A stretch of 64,000 nt of DNA, taken from Trichodelitschia bisporula. Taxonomy: Eukaryota > Ascomycota > Dothideomycetes > Phaeotrichales > Phaeotrichaceae. The first letter of the stretch is position 1. The number at the start of each line of letters is the position of its first letter. The position numbers and the translations under genes were made by a program. The DNA is taken from NCBI GenBank assembly GCA_010356995.1, contig ML996691.1, positions 906,211 to 970,210 on the forward strand. The letters are read 5' to 3'. The notes under the pieces were generated by a model. That model did not search any database. It was not told the origin of the DNA and was given only the letters and a program-made list of their open reading frames with translations. Positions 12,528 through 25,300 of this stretch are shown piece by piece.

Positions 12528-14632
12528 TCACACAATAGCCGCCACCAGAGTCATCATGGTGAAGTAACTACAGCGTTTTATCAGCATCATCGTCATCCTG
12601 CAGATCCCCCGACGGGGGAACCTCTCCACGTACCTAGCAGCACAAAACGCCCACTCAGCAACAGGCATCATCTCTCCAAACCCCGCCCCCGACACCGCCG
12701 CCATGCCCGCCGCCTGCAGGGCAAGTAGCACAAGCAGCCGCGCCGCGAACCCCGGGATCGCAGTGAAAGCCAGCGGTGGCAGGAGCACGAGCAGCGGGAG
12801 CACAACGCCGAGGCTGGGCCGCATGCCGAGCGGCAAGTCGGCGAACCCATCGGGCGCCGGCCGCCTCCTCTGACGCTCCCGCTTCGGCTCGTGTTTCAGG
12901 CCCTCATGCTTCGGGCCCTCGTTCTCGCCCCGCTCGTGCTCCCTGCCTTTTCCGTCAGATCCTACAGGCGCGGACTCACGGCGTCGGCGCAGCGGCGCTG
13001 CCTCGGGCGCCAGGCACATGAGGTCGCGGTCGTGAGATAGGAAGTGCGTTTCCATTTTCTCGATTGGCGCGTGGGTGCGCATCCACGCGCGGTAGGCGGC
13101 GACGTGCGCGGCCGGCGCGGGCTCGAAGTTCTTGCCCGCGGACGAGTAGGCCTCGAGGGCCTGGTCTCGAGTGTGCGTTAGCGAGGCTTCCATCAAAAGA
13201 TGAACGGAAAGGCATGAAGCTCACTGTACTGCGCCAGCTTGACAAAAACACGCCCAAGCACATTCGTCCGCTGGAAATGCAAACTCCCACCCAACCGCGC
13301 CTCCGCCCGCCGACTCGCCGGCTGCAACACCCGCCCCTCAGTCGCCGGCGTCATTTGCGCAATCCCCTCATCCAACCCCCGCAGCTCCTCCTCCAACTCA
13401 CTAATCTCATCTTGCAAATGCAGCAAGATGCGATGATTCAGCGCCTCAAACCTGCGGTACACAGGCCGCGGCGCCGCCTCCCCGTCCCCGTCCGCACCCG
13501 TCAACATTGCAGCCACGAGTTCGTACCCTGTCAGCGTACGCTTGCGCGGATCGACGCCCAGCCCGAGTCCGAGACCTAGGTGCGGCGGCGCGGGGGCGTG
13601 TAGCAGGCCCTGGGGCGGAGGGGGCATGCCCAGCGCGCTGGGGTGCGGCGGGCCTGGGTACGGCGGGTACAGCGCGGGGTGGGCATGCGGCGGGTGTGGG
13701 GCGGGTGGTGGTGGGAAGGGGTACGCGGTGTCGAAGAGGGGGAGGGGGGGTGCAGGGGATGGCGCATAGGCGGCGGTTATGGGTGGCCGGTAGTGTCGTG
13801 TGGGCTGCGGGCTATGTACGACGACCGGAGGCTGGGTGTGTCGTCGTAGGTCTTGCTCTTGCTCGGCCATACGGCGGGCGATGGGGTCGGTATCGGGGAG
13901 AGTGCGGACGGTGCGTGGGGAGGGGACGAGAGGCGGGGAGGGCGGGTGGAGGTGGGGGTGGGGGTGATGGTGGTGGGAAGAGGAGGAGGCGGCTTCGGAG
14001 GACTCGTCATCATCATCCTCCTCCTCCTCCTCCTCCTCCTCCTCGTCATCTTCATCGTGGGAGTCGGAGTTGAGACTTCGGGAGGAGGCGGAGGAGGAGG
14101 AGTAGTTGGACGAGGAGTCGTCGACGGGGTCGAGGGGTTTGACGTCCAGCCCCGCGGAGGGCGAGCTGCTGCTTACGGAGATGCCGCTGTCTGAGTTGAT
14201 GAAGCCGTGGCTTTCTCGTCGGGGTTGTTGACGGCGGCCGCGGGGGAAGGCGTTGGGGAAGGGTGGAGGTTGGTCGCTGGGGAGTGGACCGTCTGGGATG
14301 TTGTGGTTGTGGGAGAGGCCGTTGGGAAGGCTGTGGGACTGACCATTTGGGAAGCCATTCGGTGGTCCGTGGTACAGTCCGTTTGGTAGTCCATTTGGCA
14401 ATCCGTTTGGCAATCCATTGGGGAGTCCATTGGGCAGTCCGCGGGATAGTCCATTCGGCAGTCCGTTGGGCAACCCATTTGGCAGTCCGTTGGAGTGGCC
14501 TGAGTGTCCGCTGGAGAAGGCTGGGAGTCCGTTGGTCAGGCCATCCGAGCGGTCCATGTGTGCTGGCGATGCCGACGGCGATGGGCGGTGAGGCTCCATG
14601 GCCGGGTGGTTCGTCGACTCTCCGGAATCCAT
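12528..14632 (-). CDS. DUF6594-type membrane protein with N-terminal NGLP repeats
   Basis: Three exons (14632-13225, 13165-12634, 12567-12528) give 659 residues. The N-terminal half is disordered: an NGLP repeat (residues 48-107), a long Glu/Asp run, a His-rich patch and Pro-rich segments. The conserved part begins near GYELVAAML and continues with YRRFEALNHRILLHLQDEISELEEEL, then LAQYNQALEAYSS. After a charged linker come hydrophobic segments (LGVVLPLLVLLPPLAF, LLVLLALQAAGMAAV) and a last one completed by splicing (FCAASYFTMMTLVAAIV). The order of an RFE.LNHR.LL.LQDEI block, a helix pair and C-terminal membrane helices is that of fungal DUF6594 proteins, whose function is unknown to me. The last intron (12568-12633, 66 bases) is free of in-frame stops. 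GTACGT...CTGTAG and the better C-terminal helix support its removal. Confidence 0.82.
14312..14491 (-). repeat. NGLP tetrapeptide repeat in DUF6594 gene
   Basis: About 14 imperfect 12-base units encode NGLP and variants (SRGLP, YHGPP, NGFP). The DNA units differ at several sites, so the array is not a fresh expansion. Confidence 0.85.
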
Positions 14633-17600
14633 CTGCCACTTGGGGTGGGGCAGAAATCAAATGGTTGGTCCAGAGGGGTAAGATGAGGTGTCTCTGTGAG
14701 AGGAGAGGAGGAAGAAAGAAAAAGTCGGTGTGTGTGACGGATTTCCTTTATCCTTTGCTTGCTCCTGGCTCGGAGTATAAAGTCCTTTGGTTCCTGGCTG
14801 TGGGGTAGATGGTCGGGTGAGGCGCCGGTCTTTCTGCCTCTGCTGGACTACAAGTCTACGGGGCGTGAGTGATTGCCTATGGGGCACGGGTCACGCTGGA
14901 GGGCGCAGGATGTACGAGGTCAGGGACGGGACGGGGAAGATTGTCCATGCGGTGTTTGGCGGCGATCAAGCAAGGCCGGGTGATGGAAAGGGCAAATCGG
15001 TTTGTGGCTTTTCTCATACCGATGTTGTCTTTCTCATGGGGGGATGGAAGAGGGCTCGGTGGAAGTCGGGGCCTTCGTCTTTTGCGGCCGGACGTACGAT
15101 CAAATGCATCCAGGCCAGCGGGAGAGGATGCAGTTACTTTTGCTGACGGTGCGATTGCGAGACCGCGGGGAGCTGTGGTTGGCGTCTTGCAATGGGTTGA
15201 GGGAAGTGTTGTCTGGGCCAATTGGTCAATCGGACGGGGTCACTCAATATTTGGGGTTCCTATCGATGGCGACGGACGGGCTTGTGCGGGGGATGCGGGG
15301 GAGGAGACGAGTCTGGTTTTTTTTTCTGGATTGGCGTTTCTTTTGGTGAGTGGCCTATGGGGGAGTGGATGGTGGGGCTGTTGGTGGATGCGAGGAGAAC
15401 CGGAGTGGATGTTGATTGAGGGATGGGCGGACGTGGGGAAGTGGAGTTGGGGAAGTGATATCTCACGAGTTGAGGAAGTAGGAACCTTGGACCTTGGGCT
15501 GGGGGGCTTGGGAAGTGGCTTGACGGGGTTGGAGGAGAAGGCGAGGGAGGGAGGGGTGGAGGCTCAGAGGCCGCGGTGGACAAAGGCACCAGCGAAAAGA
15601 GGCGGCTCGATTGCGTGCCTTTTGAGGTTGTATAGAGTGAAGCGGTGATGGCCGGGGATGATGCTTGATGCTCGAGATGGAGACGGGGATGCGGACGCCG
15701 ATGGCGATGGCGATGGGGAAGCACAAAGCCGCGCCACGTCCAGCGAAAGGAGCAAAAGCAGCAGAAACAGAAACCAAGCTGTGGAACAGCCACCTACTCC
15801 ACTCTCTCTGCCTCTCTCTCGAGAGAATCGTCAGTTCTCTTCCTCGATCCGCGAAACGCAATATCGTCTGCCTTTCTTTCAAGCAGTCAGTCTTCTGTCC
15901 GCTCAATGCTCAATTCTGCCTTCTCACATCATCCTCGTTCCCCTCCTCCACCTAAAGTTTAAAGCTCCGCCGTGCCCCCCCCCGCCATTGCTTCGCTGTC
16001 AATCACCATCCCTCCCTCCCTCCCGCACGGGCGCCAGCAGCAAGCACCGACACCAGCACCAGCACCAGCACCAGCAGCACCGCAAACGGCGGCAATAGCT
16101 GCGGGGGGGGCGGGGGGGGGGAGGGTAGGGTGACACAAATCCAACAAACCGGAGCCTCGCGCGGTGCAGCGAACCGGAGGGTAGCGAGCGAGCCATTAGC
16201 TCTGCCCACCCAGCAAAACGCAGCATCCCACGCACAACTGCCGTCGTCAAACAAACCAACGAGCGCGCATCACCGCGCAGGCGAATGCCATGCCATGCCT
16301 CCCAACCGATTGCACAACCCGGCCCTGCAGACCGGGGTGCGGCGCGGGGCACAGCGCGGGCCAACGTGGCAGGTTGCCGCGACGCATCGAACTGGACTCT
16401 GCGCGCTACGGCCGCCGCGCTGTCCTGTGTGAGACTTCCACGATGGAAATTGTGGGAGAGGTGGATGGATATATAAAGATACGAGACGAGATGGGACAGC
16501 AAGCTCTTGGTGCGTACCATCTACTCCGTACGGTACAGCGCTACGTGTGCTCGTAGACGAATCGTCCCGACCCGACCCGACCCGCGCGGGGCCCAATTCC
16601 CTGCCTCGCCTCGGCCCGTGCGCGCCCGCCCTGCCCGCCGCCCGTGCGCCGCCATCGGGCGGAGATTAAAGCGGACGGAGAGCGCGCGTCTCGATGCGCG
16701 GGGCTCGATGTGATGTGCGTGCAGGGCCAGGGGAAGGGATGGGGGGTGATAAGGCTGCTGCTGCGAACCGTGCCCTGGCGAGGGGTGGATGCGGCGGCCT
16801 CTTTGGCATCAGGCTGAGGGTATGGGGAAGCGTGGGGTCGGGGGTGGGGTGGCCTCTTTTTTTTCCTGCGGGCTCAGCCTTGAGCTTTTGTCTAGCGTAT
16901 TGCTTGTTCGATGAGGCTGCCGTCTGCCTGCTACTGCTTCTAGTAGCCGATAGATTTGCCTTACTTTCCCTCGCTCTAAGTCTGAAGCATGCTCGCAGCG
17001 GAGCGAGGTAGCAAGAGTTGAACACTGCCGCTCACCAAGCCTATGCCTCTCACGGCCTTACCTAATCACGACCACGTCAACTTCGCCCTACCGCACCTCG
17101 CCCCGCGGCGGGGCGTATAGATCGGAAACCCAGTTTCAATATGCTTGCTGGAGATGTGGAGGCATGGTATTGGCACTTCGGTAGCGCTTCGGGCCGAAAG
17201 GAGGTTGGCGCTTGACTCCAAATGCCGCTTTTTGTTGTGGGAGGACGTTGAGGTCGTCATCGGTGTTCTGGGATCAGGGCCGTTGACGGGGCGTCGGGGT
17301 GCAGGTACGAACGTGCGCTGGAGGGATTCGTGGGCGGCGGTTCGCCTAGTAATAGTTGACCTGGATGGTCCCTTTGGTCTTATCTCATTGTTTTCCTTTT
17401 GTGCCGCTGGCTTCCTGTTTCTGCAGTTCGAGTGTCTCGATGTAGGACGGGAGGAGATGGATGGTTTGATGGCTGCCTCTCGGGATGTCGAGTTCGAGGG
17501 ATGAACACCACGTCGGTATGTTCCGGATCACATGTGATATGCACGTTTCGTGCCTGGCTTGACAGATCAAGCATGTGAAGAGTCGTCGTCATTTCACAGA

Positions 17601-17935
17601 AAGCACTCCCCTTATGTCCTCTCTGTCACTGGCACCATTCACTTTCCTGTTAAGCATCTGCTCTGGATTGCTAAAGACGTCCCAGGTGGAGCATATAGCT
17701 CAACTACCAACACGGGACATGCTTGTCTGGCTGAGCTATTCTATAAAAGCAATGGAAGCTTATAGCCTGGCTTTTGGAGGCATGAAGGATCACAAATCGG
17801 TATATCGGCATATAATCTCACGATCTCGCAAGTAGCAAATATCAAATATCAAACGCTGTTATCCACTTTTAGTAGGTATTCCCTCTAGCTCGAGACCAGC
17901 AACCCGTGCCGCAAACACTACTCCCTCTCCAGCAC
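14633..17935. other. 3.3 kb intergenic region
   Basis: It lies between the start of the DUF6594 gene and the 3' end of the ubiquitin hydrolase gene. It is rich in G or C homopolymer runs and purine/pyrimidine tracts, for example the pyrimidine-rich 15,940-16,030. A plus-strand open frame at 14869-15648 (259 codons) has Gly/Trp/Arg-skewed composition typical of chance frames in GC-rich DNA. I find no gene. Confidence 0.5.
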
Positions 17936-20325
17936 CTACAAGTGGCGGAAGAAGTAAATGTACGCAAACTTCTTCATTTCATCCACATCCGCCGCCTTAG
18001 CCACCTTCTCATCGTTGAACAGTACCCACGACGGCTGCTCCACGCCAGGCAGCTGCTTGCGGATGAACGAGACGTAGTGCCTGAACATATTAGCAGCATC
18101 TTCATCAGATCACGAGAAACTCACCCAGCATGTATCGACGCGCCCTTGTGGCACACAATCGACTGCAACTGGAACTCGGCCGGCAAGCCCGCATTCCCAG
18201 GCAAAGCCTTCTCCTTCACCTCGTCCCCAGCCTGACCGGTCTCTTCAACCTCGCCCGTCGCGTCCGGGTGGCTGAACACCCACTCAACCGCACGATCCAA
18301 TTCGCCGTCCGTCTCGCGCAGCGCCTGGCGCGCAACCGGCTGCGAGAACCCCATATCGACCAGGGCCTGCAACTGGACCTCACAGACAGCATCGGACTTC
18401 CCCTTGGGACCGCCACCAAAATCCATCGGCGCATCGATATCAGGATCTTCCATGTGGGCAAACAGCCACTCGGACGCAGCTTCGACGTCAGAGTTACCAG
18501 TGGCGTGTAGGGCCTTCTCAGCGCGCACCTGCGGGAAGCCCATGTCCATGAGCATGCCTAGGGCGCCGACATGGGGCGTGAAGGCGGGTGCGGGGGCAAC
18601 GGCGTCCTCAGGCAGCTCCTCCTCATCGGGAAGCAGGCCGTGCGATTTGTACGCGTCGAGAGCAATCGGCTCATCATCAACCAGCACGGGCACGTCGCGC
18701 TTGTTGGGCACCCAGTTGACGAGCTCGAAGCGGCGGGCAGTGATGACGAGAATCTCGGGGAAGGTCTTGAAGAGCGTGCGCTTGTGGAAGCCGTCTTTAC
18801 TGCCGCAAGCCGGGCACGTGAGTTCCACGACCTCGTCGGCCGTGAAGATGTCCAGGCACTCCTTGAGCGTCACGGGCTGGTACTCATCCTTGTCCTCCAT
18901 GAAGCTGGCGGGCTTCTTGCGGATTGGGACGGGGAGCGTCATGCTCTCCTGCTCTTCGGTGCGGTAGCGTACTTTCTTGCAGCTCGTGCACTGTAGGCGC
19001 TGCTCCATGGCGAAGCGGAAGGAGGCGACGGGGTCATGGAGAGGCGCCGGGTGCGCAGAGCGCGTGATAAGCTTAAGGATGTGGAGTAGGAATTCCGAGG
19101 CATCTTGCTGCCGCATGGTCGCAAACTCCTCATGCCCGCGGCCGACGAGGTACTTAAACATGGCCGGCGCAAGCCCCTTCTGGTGCGGAATCTCTGGGGA
19201 GTACTCGGACGCCGTCACGTCGCTATCCGGCTTCGCGTAACGCCCTGACAGGACGCCATCGGCCAGCTTCCGCAGCTGGGTCTCCAGATCCTCAGCGGGG
19301 GCCGAGACGTGCGGCGGTGCTTCGTCGGGGTGGTAGTAGCGCTCCTGGAACTGGGGAAATGAGAAGATGGACTGTACGATGCTATTCAGATAGCAGCTAT
19401 TGCCCAGATTCTTGAGCCCGGTGAAGCCAGCCCCAAACAGTGGAAGCAGCTCTTTGCCGTCCTCGGTGGTCATGGAAAACTCCCAGCGTAGGTTTTGCTC
19501 AATTTGCATCTCCGTCAAGTTCTTCTCCGTCTTCTGACGTTCCGCGATGTCGACGCCCCAGTGCGCGAGATGGGCCTTGAGATCCTCGTCGACGCGTTCC
19601 TCGTTACAGGCGTAGCAGTAGATATCGGCCTCGCCGTCCGCCGTCAGCGAACCCAACTTGACCGCCACGCCATGTCCGCTGGACTCGAAGTGTGAAAGCG
19701 CGTGCGAGTTACCTCCCAGGCCACCGTACTGCTGCCGACCGCAGCCCAAATTGCCACACGAAAGACACAGCCACAAGTTCTCCTTGAGATCGCATTGCGA
19801 GCAGTGACCCAAGGCTCCGGAGTCGATAGCCCGAGACTCAGCCTGCTGCAGCATCAAGATGTGCTCACAGCTCGTCAGCTCCAACTGCCAGGCCTTGACC
19901 TCCTCCTGCTGCGCAAACGTATTCGCCTTCAGCACCGCCGCGATCACAGGACCTAGCCGCCCTGCATTCTGATCTACATCTGCGACCTCACACTTGTAGC
20001 ACTTGACGCTCGTGACCGTCTCATACCGATCAGACTCCGTCTCCGCGGCGATGGACAGCTTGGACATTTTCTGCGGCGGCTCATCGCGGCTGACGGGCTT
20101 GCGTGTGCGGCGGATGTTCAGTGCGAGCGGGTGCCCCGTGTGCTCGACGTGCAGGCGGGCATGGTTGCGGTCGCCGGCGCAGCCGCCGTTGAAGCAGTAG
20201 AGGCAGACGTCGAGGCCGGCAGGGTCGTCGATGCTGTCGAAGCACTGCGTGCAGTCCTCGCGGTAGACGGCCTTCTTGGGGTGTGGCGGGGCGAGGTCGA
20301 TATCGTTGACATGCGAGCAAGCCAT
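17936..20325 (-). CDS. UBP14: Ubiquitin carboxyl-terminal hydrolase, UBP14/USP5 family
   Basis: Two exons (20325-18125 and 18080-17936) give 781 residues, the usual UBP14 size. This cysteine protease disassembles unanchored polyubiquitin chains and recycles ubiquitin. An N-terminal Cys/His-rich variant zinc finger is followed by the ZnF-UBP that grips the free C-terminus of ubiquitin (CSQCDLKENLWLCLSCG, GNSHALSHF). The catalytic Cys is in GLKNLGNSCYLNS near residue 310. Two UBA domains follow (MLMDMGFPQVRAEKAL near 595, LVDMGFSQPVARQAL near 660). The His box is created by splicing: HAG joins HYVSFIRK to give GHYVSF, then WVLFNDEKV and YIYFFRHL at the end. The 44-base intron 18081-18124 has GTGAGT and GCTAATA signals. 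It is divergent from DPH5, with start codons 584 bases apart. Confidence 0.95.
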
Positions 20326-20909
20326 AGTGGGCAGGGTTGGGAGATTACCAGCGGGGAAGCTCTACGGGGCAGAGGTGCGGATGGGACGAGCGTGTGGGTT
20401 TGTTGGAGTGTAGAGTGTGAAGTGTGGAAGCCTGAAGGTGAGGTTGAGCTTGGGGATGCAGAAGTGTGCCTTGCAGCAAACAACCTGGCGGCGTCATCGG
20501 GTTCCGGGGGAGGAGGAGGGGAGGAGGGGTTGAGAAGGCAACCGCTTGGCATGCACGGCTGAAGCAACAACACCGGTGAAGCTCCATCTACAGCTTCCTA
20601 TTGACGCAGCTGATAGCCGATCTGCTTTCTGAAACAGTCATCGAGAAGGGATATGCTCTATTCAGAAATAAACTATTCGATCGACTAATGGTAGCGAAAG
20701 ATGAACGACTACACATCTCCGTCCCTAAAGCGGTAACGAAACATCACCACCCGGACCAGGGTGCAAATTCCTCCCCCACCCCTAACCCCACCTTCATCTC
20801 GTCTTATCCCAAACCACCACCACCATCACCACGTTCGCAACCACCACCAGCACTCCCCTCGCCCTCTCCAACCTCTCTTCTCTCCCCCGTCGGGAGCCCT
20901 ACCCCGAAA
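20326..20909. promoter_or_regulatory. Divergent promoter region of UBP14 and DPH5
   Basis: 584 bases separate the two start codons, so both promoters must lie here unless they overlap coding sequence. A C-rich segment (about 20765-20900) precedes DPH5. No individual element could be assigned. Confidence 0.6.
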
Positions 20910-21835
20910 ATGCTCTACTTCATCGGCCTCGGCCTCGCCGACGAAAAAGACATCTCCGTCAAAGCCCTCGAAATCGTGAAGCGCGCCGAGCGCGTCTACC
21001 TCGAAGCGTACACAGCAATCCTGCTCGTCGACCAGGAGCGCCTGGTGCGTCCCCGTCACATTCAATCCCCACGAGAAGACAGATCCCTGACCCTCCGCGT
21101 TTCCAGTAGGAGTCCTTCTACGGCCGCTCCATAATCCTCGCCGACAGAGAAATGGTAGAATCCTCCTCCCACACCATCCTCTCCGGCGCCACCGACTCCG
21201 ACATAGCCTTCCTCGTAGTCGGCGACCCCTTCGGCGCAACAACCCACACAGACTTACAGCTCCGCTGCCGCGAAGAAGGCGTCCCAACCCGCACCCTCCC
21301 CAACGCCTCCATCCTCACCGGGATCGGCGTCACAGGCCTCAGCCTGTACAACTTTGGCGCCACGCTCAGCATGGTCTTCTTCACCGAGTCCTGGCGGCCC
21401 GCAAGTTTTTACCCTAAACTCGCCGCCAATGCGGGACTGGGCTTGCACACACTCGTCCTGCTGGACATCAAGGTCAAAGAGCCGGATTTGGATTTGATGG
21501 CCCGGACGGGGCGTACCGTGTACCTCCCGCCGCGGTATATGACGGTGGCCGAGTGCGCGGCGCAGATGGTGGAGGTGGAGGAGAAGGAGGGGCAGGGCGT
21601 GTGTGGACCCGATGTGCTGGCCGTGGGCGTGGCGCGGGTAGGGAGCGACGAGTGCAAGATCGTAGCCGGGACGCTGGGCGAGCTATGTGAGCAAGATCTC
21701 GGGCCGCCGCTGCATAGCCTCGTGGTTGTGGGGAAGAGGGGACATGATATCGAGCGCGAGTTTTTGAGGGAGTATGCTGTTGATCCCGAGCGCTTTGATC
21801 GCATTTGGAAGGAGGGGTATGGGCAGCAGGGTTAG
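20910..21835 (+). CDS. dph5: Diphthine methyl ester synthase (diphthamide biosynthesis)
   Basis: Two exons (20910-21044 and 21110-21835) give 286 residues, the normal length for Dph5. The enzyme uses S-adenosylmethionine to methylate the modified histidine of elongation factor 2, an intermediate step in making diphthamide, in the cytosol. The start [15 protein letters not shown] is the standard N-terminus. [14 protein letters not shown] and [17 protein letters not shown] are the conserved SAM-binding segments, and [21 protein letters not shown] is typical of the family. The intron GTGCGT...CAGTAG was ended at the second AG (21109), because that gives VDQERLESFYGR as in homologues. Ending at the first AG would shift the frame. 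Confidence 0.96.
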
Positions 21836-22333
21836 GCAATTCAATTGAATGAGAAGGCTGTGCAAGCGGGGCAAGGCCGAGTTGAATTGATCTCGAGATA
21901 AAGCCGTAGCTACAAGCTCCACCTAGTCGGTCACCGCGGTGCCATACCAATAAACTTACGCCCCCATCCACGGGTAAGGTGTAAAAAGCCCCCAGCCGGA
22001 GGTACCCGAATCTACCGATTAGACAAAAACACCCAGTTGCGCATGGGCAAAGAAACACGCTGAGGGAAAAGAGGGGGTATCAGTCAAGGACAGAAAAGGG
22101 TTGTCCCGGTAAACGCAAGCGCCAGCCCAAATCATGGAAAGCCATACCATACCGTAACCCATCATCTCCAAGCCGTTTTCCGGCGTCCGCACTCCACATT
22201 CGCTATCCAACAGCGCAGCGCCGCCAAAATGCATCCTCACAACACCATACCAAAATAAATATCGATGCCAACAGTCAAATCAAAATCCAAAAGGCACTCA
22301 CATCACCACCCACCATCATACATACCTTACCCC
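21836..22333. other. Convergent 3' region of DPH5 and frq
   Basis: 498 bases between the two stop codons, so both genes must terminate here. No open frame of interest. Confidence 0.6.
21949..21954 (+). terminator. Possible polyadenylation signal of DPH5
   Basis: AATAAA lies 114 bases after the DPH5 stop codon. Fungal polyadenylation signals are loose, so this is only suggestive. Confidence 0.3.
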
Positions 22334-25300
22334 CTAATTCACCCTCTCATGCTTCGACACTCTCCCCTCCCCCGGTGGACTATCATCAGTCCGACTCCTC
22401 TTCAAACTTGGCACCCTCCCCACCCCCATACTCTCATCCCCATCACCAAGCATCTCCGCCCGCTCTTCTAGCGAAATCGGGCTCCCATACCCACTCCCTC
22501 CTCCGGCGGTAGCAGCACTACTGCCTGTGGGAATCTCCCCCGGTAACCCGTTAGTCAAGTTACTCTCAACGCGCTCGTCATCGCCGTCGAGGCCGAGCGG
22601 CGAGCGCGCCATAGGGAAAGGAAGAAATTCACTTTCCATGGCCGCAGCCTCGTCCGCCTCCTCCGAGTCTGAGCCCGATGAGTCCGATGACCACGTCCCC
22701 TGAAACACTCGCTGCGGTGCCCATTTCCCGCGTGCCGGTTCCGCATGCGCAGTGTGTGCCGCATCGTCTGACGGGCTGCCGTCGTCCCCGCTGCTGGTGT
22801 CGCAGTCTTCTGTCGAGAGCGAGTCGTCATCATCGTCTTCCTCCGGGGAGCTGAACTGGTAAAACGAGGCTGGAGGCAGCTCCGACGCGGGCAGGTCACG
22901 CTTGCGCGCAGAAACAATCTCCGCCCTGAACGTCCGGGCGTGCCGCGATGGATCCCGCGCCGCTGTGTCGACCGCCTTCTTGCTGGCCAAGACGTTGCGG
23001 ATGCCTTGGGAATACGGACGCGCGCGCTCGACAGCCGCGGCCGACGGTGTGGCGACCGGACCATCGATTACCTCGCGCTTGCTGCGCACATTGATCGAGA
23101 AGTTGTCATCCGGATGCACGCCACCCAGGCCCGAGGCCTCAAACTCCATCGGCACGGGGCTGTCGTCCGATGATCCGTCGCGGGAGAGCTGCTTGGTCAG
23201 GCTCTCGACCTCGAGATCGCTGGTGCTGGTGCTCGGTGCGTCGCCATCCACGTCCATAGCGTCAGTGGCCAGGGCGTCGCGACATGACAGCGGACCCTTT
23301 GCGTCGCTACCGGGCTGGCGGTTCGGCTGTGGAGCCAGGCCCAGCGGTGCGGTCTGCAGGCGCAGGTAGCTGGCCGGGTAGGCAGGTTCGCCCCCGCGCG
23401 CCGGGTTGCCGCTGAGATCGGTGATGAAGCTGGCCTGGTTGTAGAAGATGAGCGGGCCTTCAACGGTAAGGCGCTTGCGCGGCGAGCCTGTGCGGCGCGA
23501 GCTAGTGAAGCCGGGCGAGTACGCGGCGCCGTAGCCGGGATCAGGGGCACGCGGGCTCGACCAATCCGACATGCTGTCGTCCGAGGCGTCGTGGTAGCCG
23601 TGCGATTCGTCGAGGCGGTGCGAGAAGAGGGGAACATAGTCGAGCTTTTGGCCTCTGTGGTGATGCGGTTGCTCGTCCATGGTCGTCGGTCGGCCGCTCT
23701 GCTCCGATCTGGCTAAAGTATCATTTGAGCTGTCAGTGTTTGTCATGCCCAGTTCGCTCCTCCTCTTCCCCTTGCCGTGGCCATGGACGCCGCTGCCCGC
23801 GGCATGTAGAGAGTCAGGGCTGTCTTCCCCGTCGCCAGGCGAGCCATTGCTGCTAGTGCGTGTGACGTTCTTTCCGCCCCTCCATCTCACCTTGCGGCCG
23901 TCGTGCGAGAGTTCCAGCTTGCGGCTGTGCTCTGAAATCGCTTTCTTCACAAAGTCAGGAGCTACGCTGATGGTATGAAGCTGCGCCATGTTGGTGAGCA
24001 CATTCAGGTAGATCCAGCCGTGGCCGTCGGCCTGGGGAAGCATGGTATCGGCATCAGGGGGCGAAAAGCCCAGGTGACGAATATACTTGATGTTTTCAGC
24101 AGGAACCTGTGCCCGATACGGATCCAGGTCAAGGGGCCGCGTGGGCCGCTGCTCTACAGACCCATCTTCACCCCCCTGTCCCACGGGGACAGCCTCTGCG
24201 GCTTCCGCCGCCTGCTGCTGGTTCTCCGGAGATGACGACTGAGACGGCGCTGGAGATTCCTCGCCAGTTGTGGGGGCTTCAAGTGCGTCGCGCTCGGCGC
24301 CCTGCATGATGCGTGCCTCGCGAGCCCCTTCCTCGAGAGCGAGCTGGCCACTGGCCTCGATAGCGCGCCGGTCAGCCAATGCGGCGGAGTCGGAAACCTC
24401 CTGCTGCTGTTGTGGCTGCTGATGACCGCCAAGCGTCGACGCTTTGCCAGCGAACAGCTGCTCCAGTCGGCGTACGACCAGCTTGCGCTTCGCCTTCTCC
24501 GACATGGCTGCCGGGTTCTTGAGGAGCAGACCACGGGGGATGTCGTGGAGGTACGAGTGGATGGTCTGTTGCTGCTGCTGGTGCTGCGCGGCGGCCGACC
24601 CTTTTGACTGTTGCTTTTTGTGGCTCCCCAGGCCTGACGGAGCCGTCGAAATAGAGGTCTGACCTCCCGAAAGTGAGGCGTACGCCGAGTCTCCAAATTT
24701 TGCCGAAGTTTTTGCCGAAGTGAAGGAGGAGTTCGTCAGGTGCGGTTTCAGCATGGAACGATAGCGATCCGATCCGTTTCCCGACCCCTTCACCGAGCCA
24801 TTTCCCGATGGATAACCAGGCGGCGTCGTCTCCTCGAGGTTTTGCGCAAACTTCGTCAGCGTCTCTTCCAGCTCCCGTCTCTTTTCCGGTGGCAATCCAT
24901 GAAAACGAATCTCAAACAGCTTGTCTTGCTGGTGGTGTGAATCGTGCAGTTTCTCGTACTTTTTCAGCCTCCGCTTCAACTTTTTGTTTTGAATCGTCAA
25001 ATCATCAATCACGCTTCGAAAGTCCTCCGAGCTGCTCCCTCCCGTCTCTGTATGGTTCATCATAGCTCCACGGTATGGTAATGCAGACGACCCGGGTAGG
25101 ACGTGTGCCGGACGTCCCTCATTCATCTCGGGCGACGCTTCGGACGACGATGAATTGCGCAGAAAGAATGGTGGCTCATCTACGCTATGCGTTAGCGGAT
25201 GCGACGGCGACCAGGGTTGCTGATGTGGGCGCCTACTGTCCATCAATGCGGCCTGGCCGGGCTGAACATTGTTGTTGGACTTTTCAAACCACTTCTCCGC

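Noticed and set aside
13507-14073. 188-codon plus-strand frame
   Set aside because: It lies antisense to the low-complexity half of the DUF6594 gene.
14312-14491. Possible CRISPR-like array
   Set aside because: The regular units are coding tetrapeptide repeats without unique spacers, in a eukaryotic gene.
14869-15648. 259-codon plus-strand frame
   Set aside because: Gly/Trp/Arg-rich composition, no motif, and it lies in the probable promoter of the DUF6594 gene.
22902-23369. Plus-strand open frames inside frq
   Set aside because: They are antisense shadows of a conserved FRQ coding sequence with biased Arg/Ser composition. Antisense transcription is possible but a protein is not supported.
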